From contig JACDTU010000012.1 of NCBI GenBank assembly GCA_022376465.1, positions 558,001 through 622,000 of the forward strand: a stretch of 64,000 nucleotides of DNA. The letters are read 5' to 3'. The notes beneath the pieces were generated by a model, which saw only the letters and a list, made by a program, of their open reading frames with translations, was not told the DNA's origin and searched no databases. How positions within the stretch are numbered: the stretch's first letter is position 1; each line of letters begins with the position of its first letter. Below are positions 1 through 11,496 of this stretch, in pieces. This DNA is from Cubamyces lactineus (Eukaryota > Basidiomycota > Agaricomycetes > Polyporales > Polyporaceae). The position numbers and the translations under genes are program-made.

Positions 1-36
1 CCTCTGGCGGCGCCCGCGTCCGTAGATCCCCTACAG

Positions 37-1221
37 ATGTACCGAAGCGTGGACGACTATACTACCGCCCGCCCGCTCTCGCCGAGCTCTTCCTCGGGGA
101 CCGAGCCCCCCTCGACTCCCTCGGCGTACTTCTCATCCATCCCACCTTCCCCCGTGCCCTCATTGTCACCAAGCCTGTCGCCTCTGGTTACCCCAGCGAC
201 CTCCCTCGCGTCCCTGCCCTCCCTCTCGTCGCCCTCAGCCGAGAACGCAAGCTCCAAAGACTTCAACCCGAGCCAGAGCGAACACGAATGGACGGAAGAC
301 GACGGCGCCGGCGACGACGACGATGAGTGGGTGCCTTCCCGCGGCTCTTCGCGCGGTATCGCACGTCCGAAATGTGGTCGCAGGAAGGCGACCCGCGCGT
401 CGCCTTACCCCGCGTCGCCCGTGTCCTCTTCGTCGTCCGCGTACGACTCGCTCTCGCCTTCGCCGCCATGGGCTTCCGACGCGGTGCGCGACCAGCTCGT
501 CATCTCCCAGCGGCGGAACATCCAAGTCGCCCTCCCCACACCTTCCTCCTCCTCCTCCGCTGCATCGACGCCCTCTTCCTCTCCCGCGCTTTCCTCCACG
601 TCGCTCCCCTCCCCCTCCCCCTCCACATCTCCAGTCCCAGTCCAACACTCGCTGGGGCGCGCGAACCGGTGGAAGTGCCCACACTGCGCATACGAGCAGA
701 GGAACCACCGCAAGCCCGACCTCGAGCGCCATATCCGCTCGCACACCGCGTCCGCCCCGGGGAACATCGCGCGCTGGGTCTGCTGCGGCGTCCCGCTCGC
801 CTCCGCCGCGGCCGCCGCGTTCCTCAGTAGCCCCCCGCCCCCGCTCCCGACCTCATCTCCGCCCGCCCCCACCCCGGAGCAAGGGCTAGACCTTGGACGA
901 ACGACTGCGCCTAGGAGCAAGCAGGACGCGAAGAAGGCGCGGAAGGTGGAGCGGGACGCGGAGGACGAGCGGCGGCGGCGCGCGGGGTGGGTGTACGCGG
1001 GGGAGCCGATGGTGGGCGGGTGCCGGAGGGCGTTCAGCAGGAAGGACGCGCTCTCGCGGCACTTGGCGCACAGCCCGCTGTGTGTGGGCTCGTCTGATGC
1101 GCCGTGGTTGGTCGGGAATCGGGACAAGAAGGACGAGGCGAGGGGGAAGAACGGGAAGAACGGGAAGAACGGGAAGAATGGGAAGAACGGGAAGGGTGAG
1201 GACGCTGCTGGGCGGAAGTGA
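37..1221 (+). CDS. C2H2-like zinc-finger protein, 5' end uncertain
   Basis: A 394-residue reading frame. The first 200 residues are Ser/Pro-rich and disordered, with an acidic patch (DDGAGDDDDEW) followed by a basic stretch. At about residues 213-236 there is a zinc-finger-like CPHC..HIRSH motif with a longer spacer than the classical finger. A second half-finger (WVCCGVP .. VGGCRRAFSRKDALSRH) is broken by a Ser/Pro insert. This arrangement is common in agaricomycete proteins presumed to bind DNA, but no target is known. The C-terminus is a Gly-Lys-Asn repeat and probably basic tail. The ATG lies directly after 'ccctacag', which looks like a splice acceptor, so an upstream exon may lie outside the window. 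The next gene (ERG5) is convergent. Confidence 0.7.
   Translation: MYRSVDDYTTARPLSPSSSSGTEPPSTPSAYFSSIPPSPVPSLSPSLSPLVTPATSLASLPSLSSPSAENASSKDFNPSQSEHEWTEDDGAGDDDDEWVPSRGSSRGIARPKCGRRKATRASPYPASPVSSSSSAYDSLSPSPPWASDAVRDQLVISQRRNIQVALPTPSSSSSAASTPSSSPALSSTSLPSPSPSTSPVPVQHSLGRANRWKCPHCAYEQRNHRKPDLERHIRSHTASAPGNIARWVCCGVPLASAAAAAFLSSPPPPLPTSSPPAPTPEQGLDLGRTTAPRSKQDAKKARKVERDAEDERRRRAGWVYAGEPMVGGCRRAFSRKDALSRHLAHSPLCVGSSDAPWLVGNRDKKDEARGKNGKNGKNGKNGKNGKGEDAAGRK
1140..1197 (+). repeat. Short tandem 9-bp repeat, unit gggaagaac
   Basis: About six near-perfect copies of the 9-bp unit, in frame, encode the Gly-Lys-Asn tail of the zinc-finger protein. Such coding minisatellites change length easily between strains. 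Confidence 0.85.
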
Positions 1222-2099
1222 ATGCGAGTGTGATGACCGATTGGTTGGACGTTGATTCTGTTTCTGGGGACATTTGGGGAATCGCTGTATTTCTCTCTGT
1301 GCTGCATCTCTTGGGTTTCTCTTGTTGTATTTGTACCGTTGTATGCCCTAGACCTCTATCTCTCTATGTAGCCATCTACTCTCTACCTCACCTCGTCTCC
1401 TACTTTACCTACTGTAGCACAATATTGTATTCACTCCCCTCATGTAATGGATGATGATTACGAACAATGAAATTCAAAGGTATAGACATCACACTGCAAG
1501 CAAAGTCATGAGGGGGACAGCTACTACACTACCAGCAACTAACAAGTCCCGATATTCTGCGCAGTACACCGAGTACCAAGCAGCAGTAGCAGTAGCGGCC
1601 GATTCGTCGACAAGGCGTGAGGGTTCGAAGTAATAGGGAGAAAACTGGTACACCGTAGGTAATGCATGCAATACTTGTTCATTCATCGGGCTCCGCCAGC
1701 GACAGTCTTCACCTGATCCCGGTCCTTCTCTGTCCCACCGATATCGATCCTGCGCTTCCGGAACCGTGCGCGGTCAAATTCCCTCTCGCTTCACACAGCG
1801 CCGCGACGACACACGTTGACGCCGCAGAGTGGGCAGAAGGAGAGGTTAAACAACGATACGATTCAGGAACGAAGGGACAGAGCGTCGGGAAGAGAGTGGA
1901 GAGCGAAGGGAGGCCCGGGGTGGGAGGATTGTGGTGGTGTGGGTGGCAGCCATCGGAGGTCTGCGTCTACTAGAATACTGAGAGCGGAATTCTGGGGTAA
2001 GGCGTAAGGGGGTAGGTATAAGCGTATTATTTTGCACCCGACGTGCAACTCTGCTGCTCCGGGCTCGCCCGCGGCTGTCCCTGCCGTTGTCGTCGTCGA
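1222..2099. other. Intergenic, convergent 3' ends
   Basis: 878 bases between the stop of the zinc-finger gene (+) and the stop of ERG5 (-). It is AT-richer than the flanking coding DNA. Only short unconvincing reading frames are present, and it presumably holds both 3' UTRs and terminators. No RNA gene is recognised. Confidence 0.6.
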
Positions 2100-4330
2100 T
2101 CATGCAGAGAAGTTGCGGGGACGAAACTTCATTAGGCAGCCGTCCTGGGGGAAGAGCGTCGCGATGATCCTGTAAAGACAAAGGTCGTAAGTCACTAGGT
2201 TCACAACGGCAAGCACCACCAAAAGGAATGACACTCACTGGACCTTGTCGCTCTTCTCCGTCCGGATGTGCTCCCAGTCCATGAGCGCGACGGCGTCAGC
2301 GAGAACGAGCGCAATGTTCATCATCGCGTACTCAAGACCGATGCACTTGTGCGGGCCGCTGCCGAACACGAGGTAGTTCTTCGGGTTCTGGTTCGCGCTG
2401 CCGTTCGGGTCTAGCCAGCGCTCGGGGACGAGCTCCTCCGGGTTGGGGAACACCTCGGGGTCGTGAAGCGAGTTGTAAAACGAGGGGATGACCATGCTCC
2501 CCGCGGGCACGGTGTAGTCGTCGGCGATCGGGAACGCCTTCGTCGTCTTGTACGGCACCATCGTCACCGGGGGCTTCACGCGCAAGCTCTCGCGGACGAA
2601 CGCGCGCAGGTACGGCATCTCGTCGAGCTGCTCGAGCGTGATCTGGCGCTCGTAATCGCCCGCGCGCACACGGTCCTGCTCCTCACGGATCTTGGCGAAG
2701 AGGTGTGGGTGGTCGGCGAGGTGCTGAATGCCGTAGATGAGGCCGGAGCTCATGGCATCCTGGGAGGCGAAGAGGAAGGAGAAGACGACCATGGCCATCT
2801 CGAGGTCCGAGAAGTCCTTGCGGCCCTTGTACGTGGGCTCCTCCATGGAGCGCACCCAGTGATCGAGCATGCATTCGGGCTCCTTGCCGGCGGCCATCGC
2901 AATCTTGCTCTTGGCGGCAGCGTTCTCGAGGTGCTTAAGCGCAACCTTGCGGCACTGAATTGCCTTGTAGACCTTGGTACCGGGGAGAGCCAGGGGGAAG
3001 TTGACAAGCTCAAGCGCCACGGTGATGGCCCAGTACTTCTCGCCAATCTCGCGAGCAGCGTCATCGTCAATGTGCGAGCCGCAGAAAACGCGCAGGGAGG
3101 TCTCCATGTTCAGGTCACGGCAAGTCATCATAATCGGCTTCGCCGAAGGATCCGCTGCGGCCTCGGCGAGCCACTTCTTAATGTACTTGCGCGTGATCTG
3201 GTCCTGGATGCCAACGTAGATCCTGTCAAATGAGAGTTAGCTTCTCATATCGCAGAAGAGTGGAGTTCGAGATATCAAGTAGACGCTCCGTAACTTTGGG
3301 GAGCCATCCTGGCGGACTGCTCCAAGCAGGCAAGATTAACTTCGGAGATGACGCATTAACATCTACGGTACAGAGATGACCCTTCTGTAGTATGTCAAGC
3401 GCCTCACACACGGCGAACAAGTACCATGCGGTCCTTGTGATATCCAAGCTGGGTTCCCATGCTGCTGTGACATAGCACGGAACATTGCAGGGTTGACTGT
3501 ATATGGCAAAATACGCAAGCGAAGGAAGACCACCGCAGGACAAGCGAAAGGAAACCGATGGAAGGAAAAGCTTACGTACCCAAGTGCCTTACGAGTGAAA
3601 AGAGAGTTCAAAACACGGCGGTACTCCACATGGACCTTTCCAGTAAGGAAGACCCTGAAGAAAACAGAGAAAGGTAAATCACCGAGCACCACACATGACG
3701 AGCGGATGCTTCTCACCAGTTATCGGGGCGGAGAATCTGCTTCGCGGAGTGGACGAGGCAGGGTTCGGCGTGGTTAGGCGAGTTGAGAATCTTCCGCGAG
3801 TACTCGTTCGAAGAGGCCATGACGATGAAGCTGCATACACGGACGCGCAGGCGTACAACAACACGGCCACAACGACAAATTCAATGACGTTCCCATGGTC
3901 CCGAGCGCGCAGACACGGGCGCATACACACACAACACCGAGGCGTTTCGTGATGATGGATATGGTCAGAGGCTAGCTATAACGGGAAACATGCGCCAGCG
4001 AGCTCCTTACATGTTGAACACGCTCAGCGCAGACAGAGCCCCCGAGTTCCACTGCTTCATGTAGCCTTCCATGGTGGGCTTCATGCTGTCCGCGAACTTG
4101 CCGATAATTGGGATAGTCCACTTGTCACCGGGGAGGTGGCGCTTCTTGTACCGGTAGACGGACTGCTCGAGGGCGAGGAGGGCAAGGACGATGGCGATGG
4201 TGGTGTAGAGCCATTGCGCGGAGCCAGCAGGAGCGGAGAGGAAGGAGGGAACGGGGATGTGCTCGAAGGCGTCGGTCGCGGTGAAGGAGGGGAGAACGGC
4301 AGAGGACGAGCGTTCTCTGAAGGAGGCCAT
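2100..4330 (-). CDS. ERG5: Sterol C-22 desaturase (cytochrome P450, CYP61/ERG5)
   Basis: Introduces the C22-C23 double bond in late ergosterol synthesis at the ER membrane. Five exons join in phase: 4330-4011, 3830-3717, 3654-3580, 3222-2239 and 2169-2100, giving 520 residues, normal for the family. The start is the ATG at 4330, followed by a membrane anchor (about residues 35-52) and the CYP61 signature LPGDKWTIPIIGKF. Further hallmarks are FASQDAMSSG (I-helix, where most P450s have AGxDT), the ExxR motif in VRESLRVKPP, and the heme loop FGSGPHKCIGLEYA with the Cys ligand. The C-terminus IIATLFPQDGC also fits ERG5. These signatures distinguish it from CYP51/ERG11. An E-box at 4585 lies upstream. 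It is a single intact copy with no damage seen. Confidence 0.95.
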
Positions 4331-5214
4331 GGCGGGCGGTGCTCGGTCGAGTCGAGGAGGACAGGGACGACGACGACGACGAGAGAGCTGCGAGACAAAC
4401 AGGGACACAAGAACACAAGCGACTGCAGACGACCGACGAAGCCAGGACCTGTCCTCTCGTTCCGTCCTCCTTACAAACCGACTCGCAAGCCTTCACACCC
4501 TCCTCCGCCGCCGCCTCCCATTGGCTCCCGCAGGAATCGGTCGATTTTCTCGTCTGCAAACGTCACGCGCCGAGCCGTTTCCGTCACGTGGCCGCGTATC
4601 ACTGCGCGCCTCGGCCCGATTCCGCTCGTCGCGCATAAGCAAGCGTCCGTCCCTCACCGGCCTCGCCGACGTCAACGTCCTTGGCGGCCGGAATCCTCGG
4701 AATTTCTCCATGGCAATTACGCGCCTTTGGCAGCTGGCCGCCGTACACTGCAGGCTTCCAACGGCATTCGTTCGATTTCGCTCACTGTACTCTTGTGTAT
4801 GCTTCTCGCGACCAGGCCGTGAGTTGTCAACAATGCACAATATGATTCTGAACTGGGAGACGAAAGCCACATCTCCGCATTGAACATCTCCGGTAACGCT
4901 GAACGTCAGTATGCTGACCCAAATATCATTGCCGCATGGTCTTGTCTTGTCAACGACCAGTCGGTGGTCATGATGCATCACCACTAGCCCGTCCAGATAG
5001 CACTAGGCTCGACCCGCACGGTCCACACTTGAGCCAGAGCCTCATTTCAAAGCATCCAAATATGATTCATCTCAGCCGACAGATACGCCAGGACAGCAGG
5101 AGTCTAGCTATGATCCAACAGAACGCACGGAAACCCGAGCGCACAGACGCGCCTGTCTATTACAGTACAGGTCTACGCGCCACGAACCACAGTCCGGACA
5201 GGCCTCTCGCGCGG
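4331..5214. promoter_or_regulatory. ERG5 upstream region
   Basis: 884 bases upstream of ERG5 and downstream of the Ser-rich orphan gene (both on the minus strand). The first 250 bases next to ERG5 are pyrimidine-rich on the minus strand, as in a 5' UTR/core promoter. CACGTG sits at 4585-4590. Overlapping reading frames here encode only low-complexity peptides. Confidence 0.5.
4585..4590. promoter_or_regulatory. CACGTG E-box upstream of ERG5
   Basis: Palindromic E-box in the context GTCACGTGG, 255 bases upstream of the ERG5 ATG. bHLH factors, including SREBP-type sterol regulators in fungi, bind such sites. Which factor acts here is unknown. Confidence 0.4.
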
Positions 5215-7871
5215 TCATCGTCCAGCGAGCGTGCGCCGGCGTGGCACCCGCGCGACCTTTCTCGCGGTTCCAAACGCCCGGCTGCGTGCCTCTAAGCTGC
5301 TCATCTCTGCCCCCGACGCCGACACGAGCGGCAGCGGCAGCGGGCTCGGGTAGAAGGGCGTCGGCGAGCCCCACATCGGCGGGCCCAGCTCCGCCGCCTC
5401 GTCGCCGCCGCGGGCGCACTGGGCCCCTGCGCGCTCGAGAGGCGGGCTGGGCGACGCGGAGTCCCGCGGATCGAACGACCAATAAGGCCCCCTTGGGATG
5501 TATTGAGGTGGAGTGCGCGACAAAACGTCCGCTTGCTGGGAAGGTGAGAAAGACGGCGTGGCCTGCGCCTGGACGCGCTCGCGTGCGCGCATGTCCTCGT
5601 CTATGAGGCGACTGACGGCCGCGCGGAGGCGCACGCGCACGTTCGAGTCGTTCCAGAGCGAGCTTGGGGTCGTCTGGGTCGTCGACATGAGCGAGAGGGG
5701 GTGGATCGGGGGCGGGGGCGGGGGCACGGACGCGCTTGCGCCGTCGAGCGTGCGTGCAGGCGGGTTGGACGACGTCAATGCGATCGCGCGGGCCCGCATC
5801 GCTGCGATGCTGCGCTCGTATTCAGTGTCTTCGCTTGCGCTCATCTCGATGCCCTGCCGGCTGGGTTCGCTCGCTGCGCGGGACCGATCAATGACACGTC
5901 GGCGACAATGAACATGGATGGGCACTTACTTCGCCAGGTCGAGTTTCCAAGGTTGATCGGGTATGCCAACTCGTCGACTTCCCGTCTTGGTGTTGGAGGA
6001 GACCGATCTTCCCTTCTGAACACGGGCAACCAGCTCTCCCGCTCTCCACGCGCCGCCGCCGTACCCCGCGACAGCGCATCCAGCCGCGTCAACGCCCCGA
6101 TCCAGTCTGCCTCGTCCTCGTCGTCATCGTCATCGTCCATAACGGGCCATCCATCACGACTATAATTCCTCGCGTTGTCGTATTCCCGTCTGGAGCGTGG
6201 GTCCACATACCGATGAGCACGTTGCCCACCTTCTCGGCGACCACTGGCGGACGCCGTCGTCTCATAACGGCTTGATCTCATCTCCCGCCAGAAGGGGTCG
6301 GCGTCCGTCCTCGATGGAGGCCCCTGCCAGCCATACTCGTCGTTACGCCGCCTAGCCTCAGATACCTGTCGATGTGGCACACGCAAGACCTCTTCGTCTC
6401 CGTCAGCGTTCAATCTGCGGCGCACTCGGTAGTTGCGTGATTCCGTGGGTTCCTCTTCTCTGTCTGCATTGCGGTCCTCGGAAGGCGTACGCCGTGCGTA
6501 TCGGGCGCGGGCGATGGCGTCCCGAACGCGGGCGATAGCATCTACGAATGCTGGATCCGCTGTGAGACTGCTTGTAGCGTCCAGTACGGACGATGCACCT
6601 AGAGGGGTAGGCATGGGCCGTGCGACGGGGGAGGCCTCTCTGCGGGCACGACGCAAAAGGGGTCCGTCGAAGTTGTTGTCATGTCGGCTAGGACTGGAGG
6701 ACGCGTCTTGTTGCGTGCTGCGCGGAGGATCTCGCGGCCTGGCGACAATGGGATGAGCAGACACGGCAGCGGCCTCCGTCCTTCGTTCGTTCTCAGCCCT
6801 CGAGTTGGCACCAATCCGGACAGTTACGGTAATGCCTCCGCTTTGCACCCCTGTATCAGCTCTAGGAGCGCTGCTGGTGCGCGTAGAAGTACTCGCAGTC
6901 GGAATGGTTGCGTAAGAAGGTCTCGGCGTGCTCTCCGCGCTTTGCGGAGTAGCAGGCACAGTGGTATTATCGGCATTCAGGGCAGACGTCGCGGCGTCCA
7001 GGCGTGCGCGATGTTCGTCGATCCACGTCATGAGCGTTTCGCTCTGTTGCGCTATGCGTGCGATATCCTGCTGAATCTCCTGTGCAAGCCGTGTCAGGCG
7101 AGTAGTCAGCCCAGGGGGTATCGCGGATGAGCGGGCGCCAGAGGATATAACGTCGGGGCGAGAGAATGTGGATGCCGTTGAGCCGCTCTGACTTGGTGCA
7201 GCGTTACCGCTCGCTGCGGCGGTTGCGGATGTCCGAGCGGACACCATTGCGCCGAGAGACGTTGCGGAGTCATCTGCGGCGGCTTGCCGCAGAGACGATT
7301 CAAGGAGCAACCGTCGGCTGCGTGCTGGGATTGACGACGTCAGAGCCGAGATGACGTGACCTGCGGCAGGGAGCGCAACCTCCGTTGCCGCTGGTAGCGA
7401 AGGGGTATCTTGCGAAGACGACAGAGCAGACTGCCTGTGCCGCTCCCTAGAGTGCTGAACGATGGCTCGCCTAAGTTCGTCCAGCTCGCTCGCGCGCCGG
7501 CGGACGCTTTCCGAGGACATCAAGATCTCAGCACTGAGGTTGGAGAGGGCAGGGTCCGACGTGCGAGGTAGTCTGTCAGGAGAAGTGCTCGATTGTGTAT
7601 TTGACGCAGGGGCGGACACGGCTGAATCGGAATGGGTGGAGGATGAGAGGAGAATCGCATTGTGGCCCGGATCCATAGCGTTCCTAGAGTCTTCTCCAGA
7701 GGTGCTACCCATTGCATTGCGATCTGGGCTGGTGGCTGCCCTACCCTGAGTGCGCATAGAGCTAACCTCGTTAACACGGTTATGCAGCTCTGTGAGCCCC
7801 TCAAATGCATGCTGGATAAGCTCGGCACCGCGTTGCATTTGCCTTCGAGTCTCATCGATCTCAGCTTCCAT
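5215..7871 (-). CDS. Ser/Arg/Ala-rich hypothetical protein, 866 residues
   Basis: Two exons, 7871-5930 and 5873-5215. The intron starts GTAAGT and the phase fits with the acceptor CGCGCAG before 5873. The protein begins with a probable coiled coil (about residues 1-40, MEAEIDETRRQMQRG..). A long disordered Ser/Thr/Ala-rich region follows, with repeated short amphipathic segments such as LTRLAQEIQQDIARIAQQ near residue 250 and an acidic DDDDDDEDEADW patch near residue 600. A 220-residue proline- and serine-rich C-terminal part closes it. No enzyme motif, signal peptide or membrane segment is seen. I do not recognise a family. The reading frame is long and uninterrupted, so it is very likely a real gene. 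Confidence 0.75.
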
Positions 7872-8574
7872 GGCCTGTGGTGTCTGGGAGTCTGGGAGTG
7901 GGTGTTGTAGCTGTAACGGCAGCTGAAGCGAAGGGCTGATTTAGTGGAAGCAGAGCGTACTTCAGCTATATACTCCGCTGCTCCTTTCTGTGTTACGGCC
8001 TGGAAGCTAACGAATGCGCCGCAAGATTTGAGAGAAGGTGGTGATTCGAGAGTGTAGATGCCGCAGCCCAGTGGCTAAGATGTCGTGTCAGAGAGAAGGG
8101 AACCCTGCGAGAAAGACTGAGATCAGTAGCTGAGAGAATGATAAAGGCCGTTGGAAAGCAGCAGAACGAGAAAGCGAACGTTGGAGACACGGCACAGAAG
8201 ACAAGCTAGTTGGTAGTGGTTTAGAGAAACGAATGGGCTGAGCCCAAGCTTGATGCTGTGGTCGTTCTCTCTGGGTGGCTATGGCGTCAGACCGGGCGCT
8301 CCGTGCCGGTGTTGGGCGCTTTGTTACAAACGCGGCTGGTTGTGGTTGGATTACCGCGCGTCGGGACTACGCTACTCGGCGTACGCATTTCGCCGTCTCA
8401 AGGATACAGATGCCAGTAGTACTGGTTGCAGAAAGCACGCAAACATGAAGTGTACCCTGGAAAAAATAACGATACTTTTCAAGAGAATGGCAGCGCGCGA
8501 AGCGACCCAATATGCCAAAGCGAGCTCGGCGCGACACATGTACAGTACATGCACATTGCACCCCCGCCCGATGA
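7872..8574. promoter_or_regulatory. Upstream region of the Ser-rich gene / 3' region of UTP5
   Basis: 703 bases between the start of the Ser-rich gene and the UTP5 stop, both on the minus strand. No convincing reading frame or RNA gene is seen. It presumably contains the UTP5 3' UTR and the orphan gene promoter. Confidence 0.5.
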
Positions 8575-11099
8575 TTATTCGCTTTCGTCCTCATCCTCGT
8601 CCTCGCTGTACTCCTCTGCTTCGTCGTCAATGAAGCCGCCCAATGTAGGGTCGTCGCCCTCGTCTTCTTCATCGTCTTCCTCATCCTCGTCGTCTGTCTC
8701 CCCAAGCGACTCTCCTTCACTCTCGTCTTCCTCCCCACCAAGCTCAACGTCCTCAATGCTGCCTTCTTCGTCCGCGCTCTCGACCTCGACTTCCATCTGC
8801 TCCTCGTCCTCGTCCTCGCTCTCGCCCTCAACGTATCGCCGGGCCTCACGCGTCTTTGTCTGCTTGTTCCGGTTCCGCTTGTTCTTCGGCATGGGCAACG
8901 GTGCCGGAGGACCAGAAGAGCGCATTTCAATCTGCGAGATGACCATGTCGAGCCGTCCGCTGAGAGAAAGGAGGCTCTCCTGCAGAGTGAGCCTCTGCGT
9001 GAGTGTCGCGTGCAGTCCTGATAGGCGGGCAACGAGGTCGGGCATCTACAAATAATTGATCAATCGTGCACATCTTAGTATCGCAGACATGAGCACGTAC
9101 AGTCATGAGATGGCCACTGTGTGTGGTCAATACTGCCTTGACCCAGTTGATCAATGCCGTCCCGCGCTGCGAGCTCGCACCGCCTCCTCCTCCCTTCATG
9201 TTGTTGCCCCTCGCACCTCTGCTCAACCGCTCGACGCAGGCGGTGACCAGTGGGACAGCGAGTTGAGGCGGCAGCCGGCGCACCGTGTTCCTAATCAACG
9301 TAGGATCCGAGTGCGCAAGACATGTCTCCAGTAACCGCGTGTCGGAAGAGTGCAGCGCCTGGATGAGCGTACGCGTGAGGGAGCTCGCGGGCACAGCGTC
9401 CACCGATGTACCCTTGCGCGACTTCCCGTTAGGTAATGCGGCCTCTTCAGACTCTGACTCTGACTCTGACGCAGAAGCTTGGGCATCTCCGCCTTGAACG
9501 GCAGTAAGACGCTGTCCGAGACTGAGCTCAGCGAGGTCAGCGTCGAGTGCGCCATCAACGTCACGCATAACAAGGTCGTCGAGCTCTCGGTCTTGGCCTA
9601 CTTCGGCTCCGGTGCCCACCGCAAGAGAGGCGGATTCGTTGTAACGCTTGTTAGGTGCGCCCTGCTGAGATCGTGAGTATGTTTGTGAGACTGCTGAAAG
9701 CATCAATCCACTGACCTGCGACTCCTTGCCATCCACTTGGCCCACAGCCGCGTCAGGAGTGGCTACGGTCACCGATACGTCGGGAATGAAATGACCGGAC
9801 TGGTCGCGGTAGTCCTGCAGTATCACGTAAATACAATGAAGGGTGTTGTTGTACCACAAATACAACCACAAATGATGCACTTACCACTGCATCGAACGCA
9901 AGTTGAACACCTCCAGTAACGCTTGCAACTCGCAAGCGACCGGCGGTGTCATCTACAGAGGTGACGGCGAGAACCGACAGAGTACCCACCGCCTTCTTGG
10001 AGGAGGGAGAGATGACGGACTTTGGAGCGAGGGTTGGGATCGCACTCTTCCCTTTAGCAGGGCTTGAGGTCGACAAGTCGGAGGAGAGGGTGAAGACAGA
10101 CACCTTGCCTGAGGCAGACAGGGTGATCAGATGTTGAGGTGTAGGTTCAGTGGCGGTAGAGTGAGAGAGGGCGATAGCACGAGCGTCGGAGTCTAGAGGG
10201 ATCGTCGCGATGACCTTGCCTTCGGTCTTGGGTGCGGCGGGTACCTCCCAGACATTGATAAAGCGATCTGCAGATGCAGAGGACAGGAAACGCGAACGGT
10301 CCATCCAGCCCAGCGCGCTCACCGGCGACGCATGTCCCGTGAACTTGGCGAGCGTTTTCAGTTTTTGGGAGTCTTGCGACACGGCAAGGAGATGTATTGA
10401 GTGGTGGGCGGCGAGGACCTCCGTGACTCCTTCCTCGTCGGACTTGCGTACCGACAGAGCGGTGTAAGGTATTCGGTCGTCAGTGAAGTGCGACTGAGCA
10501 ATCTGGTTTGTCCGCGCGTTCCAGAGTCGGAGTGCGCCATCCGAGCTAGACGTCCAAAGAGTGTGCGGCTCCTCTGAGTCGAGGTCGTGGCCAGCAACCG
10601 CAAGCACAGCAGACGAGCTAGAGGGGTCTGATAGCGTGCGAAGCAGGCGTCCATGGGATGGCGAGAAAAGTAGGAGCGAGCCGTCGGAGAGACCGAGCAC
10701 GACAAGCTGAGGGGCTGCAGTACTGGGCGCCGCAGCATCAGCTGCAAGACTGTTTCTCTTCTTCCGCTTGCTTTTGCGAGAAGCATCCTCGTCTTCCGCT
10801 CCCTTTGCCTGCCCCTCCGCCAAGTCTAGCCTCGCCCAACACAGAGAGGTTACACGGCCCGCATCTACCACATGTTCGGCAACAGAGCGCCGCGTCGAGG
10901 TATCGTAAACCTTGAGAGCGTGCTTGTCAATCGCCAACGATAAGAAAGCAAATAGCTGCCCGTCCGGCGAGAATGAGGAGAGGTATGTCGAGGTTGTGGC
11001 ATCCTCCACCGCGGGTTGGGAGATGGCAGACGTCGCCGGAGGTCTGTCCCGTGGGGGTTTTGTGCGACCCTTTTTTGACTTTTGCGGTGAAGGAGCCAT
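8575..11099 (-). CDS. UTP5: U3 snoRNP / SSU processome WD-repeat protein UTP5 (WDR43)
   Basis: Acts in the nucleolus in early 18S pre-rRNA processing as part of the t-UTP/UTP-A subcomplex. Four exons join in phase: 11099-9885, 9814-9716, 9664-9101 and 9045-8575, giving 782 residues. The N-terminus has a basic MAPSPQKSKKGR segment followed by WD40 repeats (for example LSSFSPDGQLFAFLS, LWTSSSDGALRLWN, FTGHASPVSALGWMD). Residues about 520-650 form an Utp12-type domain (LTRTLIQALHSSDTRLLETCL .. TALINWVKAVLTTHSGHL). The tail has an Arg/Lys patch and a very acidic C-terminus, as in WDR43. It is divergent from the PHO85-like kinase, with 397 bases between the two starts. Confidence 0.88.
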
Positions 11100-11496
11100 A
11101 CTCTGTCTAATGCGTTCAGGATTGTCTATAGCCGCGTGGAGGACGGAGCGGACGCACCTGGGGTGGCAAGAGGACGAGGTTCACGGCGAGCAAAAGATTT
11201 GCTTCGCGCCCATAGAAGTCCGGTCACGTGGCTAACGGCACTCAAAGCGGTATGGGCGCTTGGACGGCAGGGACCAGTGAAGTCAACTCGATCGAGCGTG
11301 TTCTCCCCGACCCCGACGTTCTCCTCCGCCGCCGATATCTTCCTTTCTTCCTCCTGTCATCTCCTACCTGCGTCTATATCCTCTCAGTCGTTCGTTCGCT
11401 CTCCGTTCAGCTTTTCCTCTACCAACACCCGAAGAAAGCTCTCCGATCTCTACTCCGATACTCTCGGCCACCCGAACATCCGTGCGGTTTGCAGTC
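11100..11496. promoter_or_regulatory. Shared bidirectional promoter of UTP5 and the PHO85-like kinase
   Basis: 397 bases separate the two divergent ATGs. A CACGTG E-box in the context GTCACGTGG is at 11225-11230, near one third of the interval. The kinase side is pyrimidine-rich (tcctcctgtcatctcc..), typical of a fungal core promoter/5' UTR. Confidence 0.55.

Noticed and set aside
405..1307. 300-residue minus-strand frame opposite the zinc-finger gene
   Set aside because: It is the antisense shadow of a GC-rich, low-complexity gene. The sense strand has zinc-finger motifs and this frame has none.
1560..1632. tRNA-like B-box (gggttcgaag)
   Set aside because: No matching A-box, anticodon arm or acceptor stem could be folded around it.
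2463..3233. 256-residue plus-strand frame across ERG5
   Set aside because: Antisense to the conserved P450 exon, whose heme and I-helix motifs are unmistakable.
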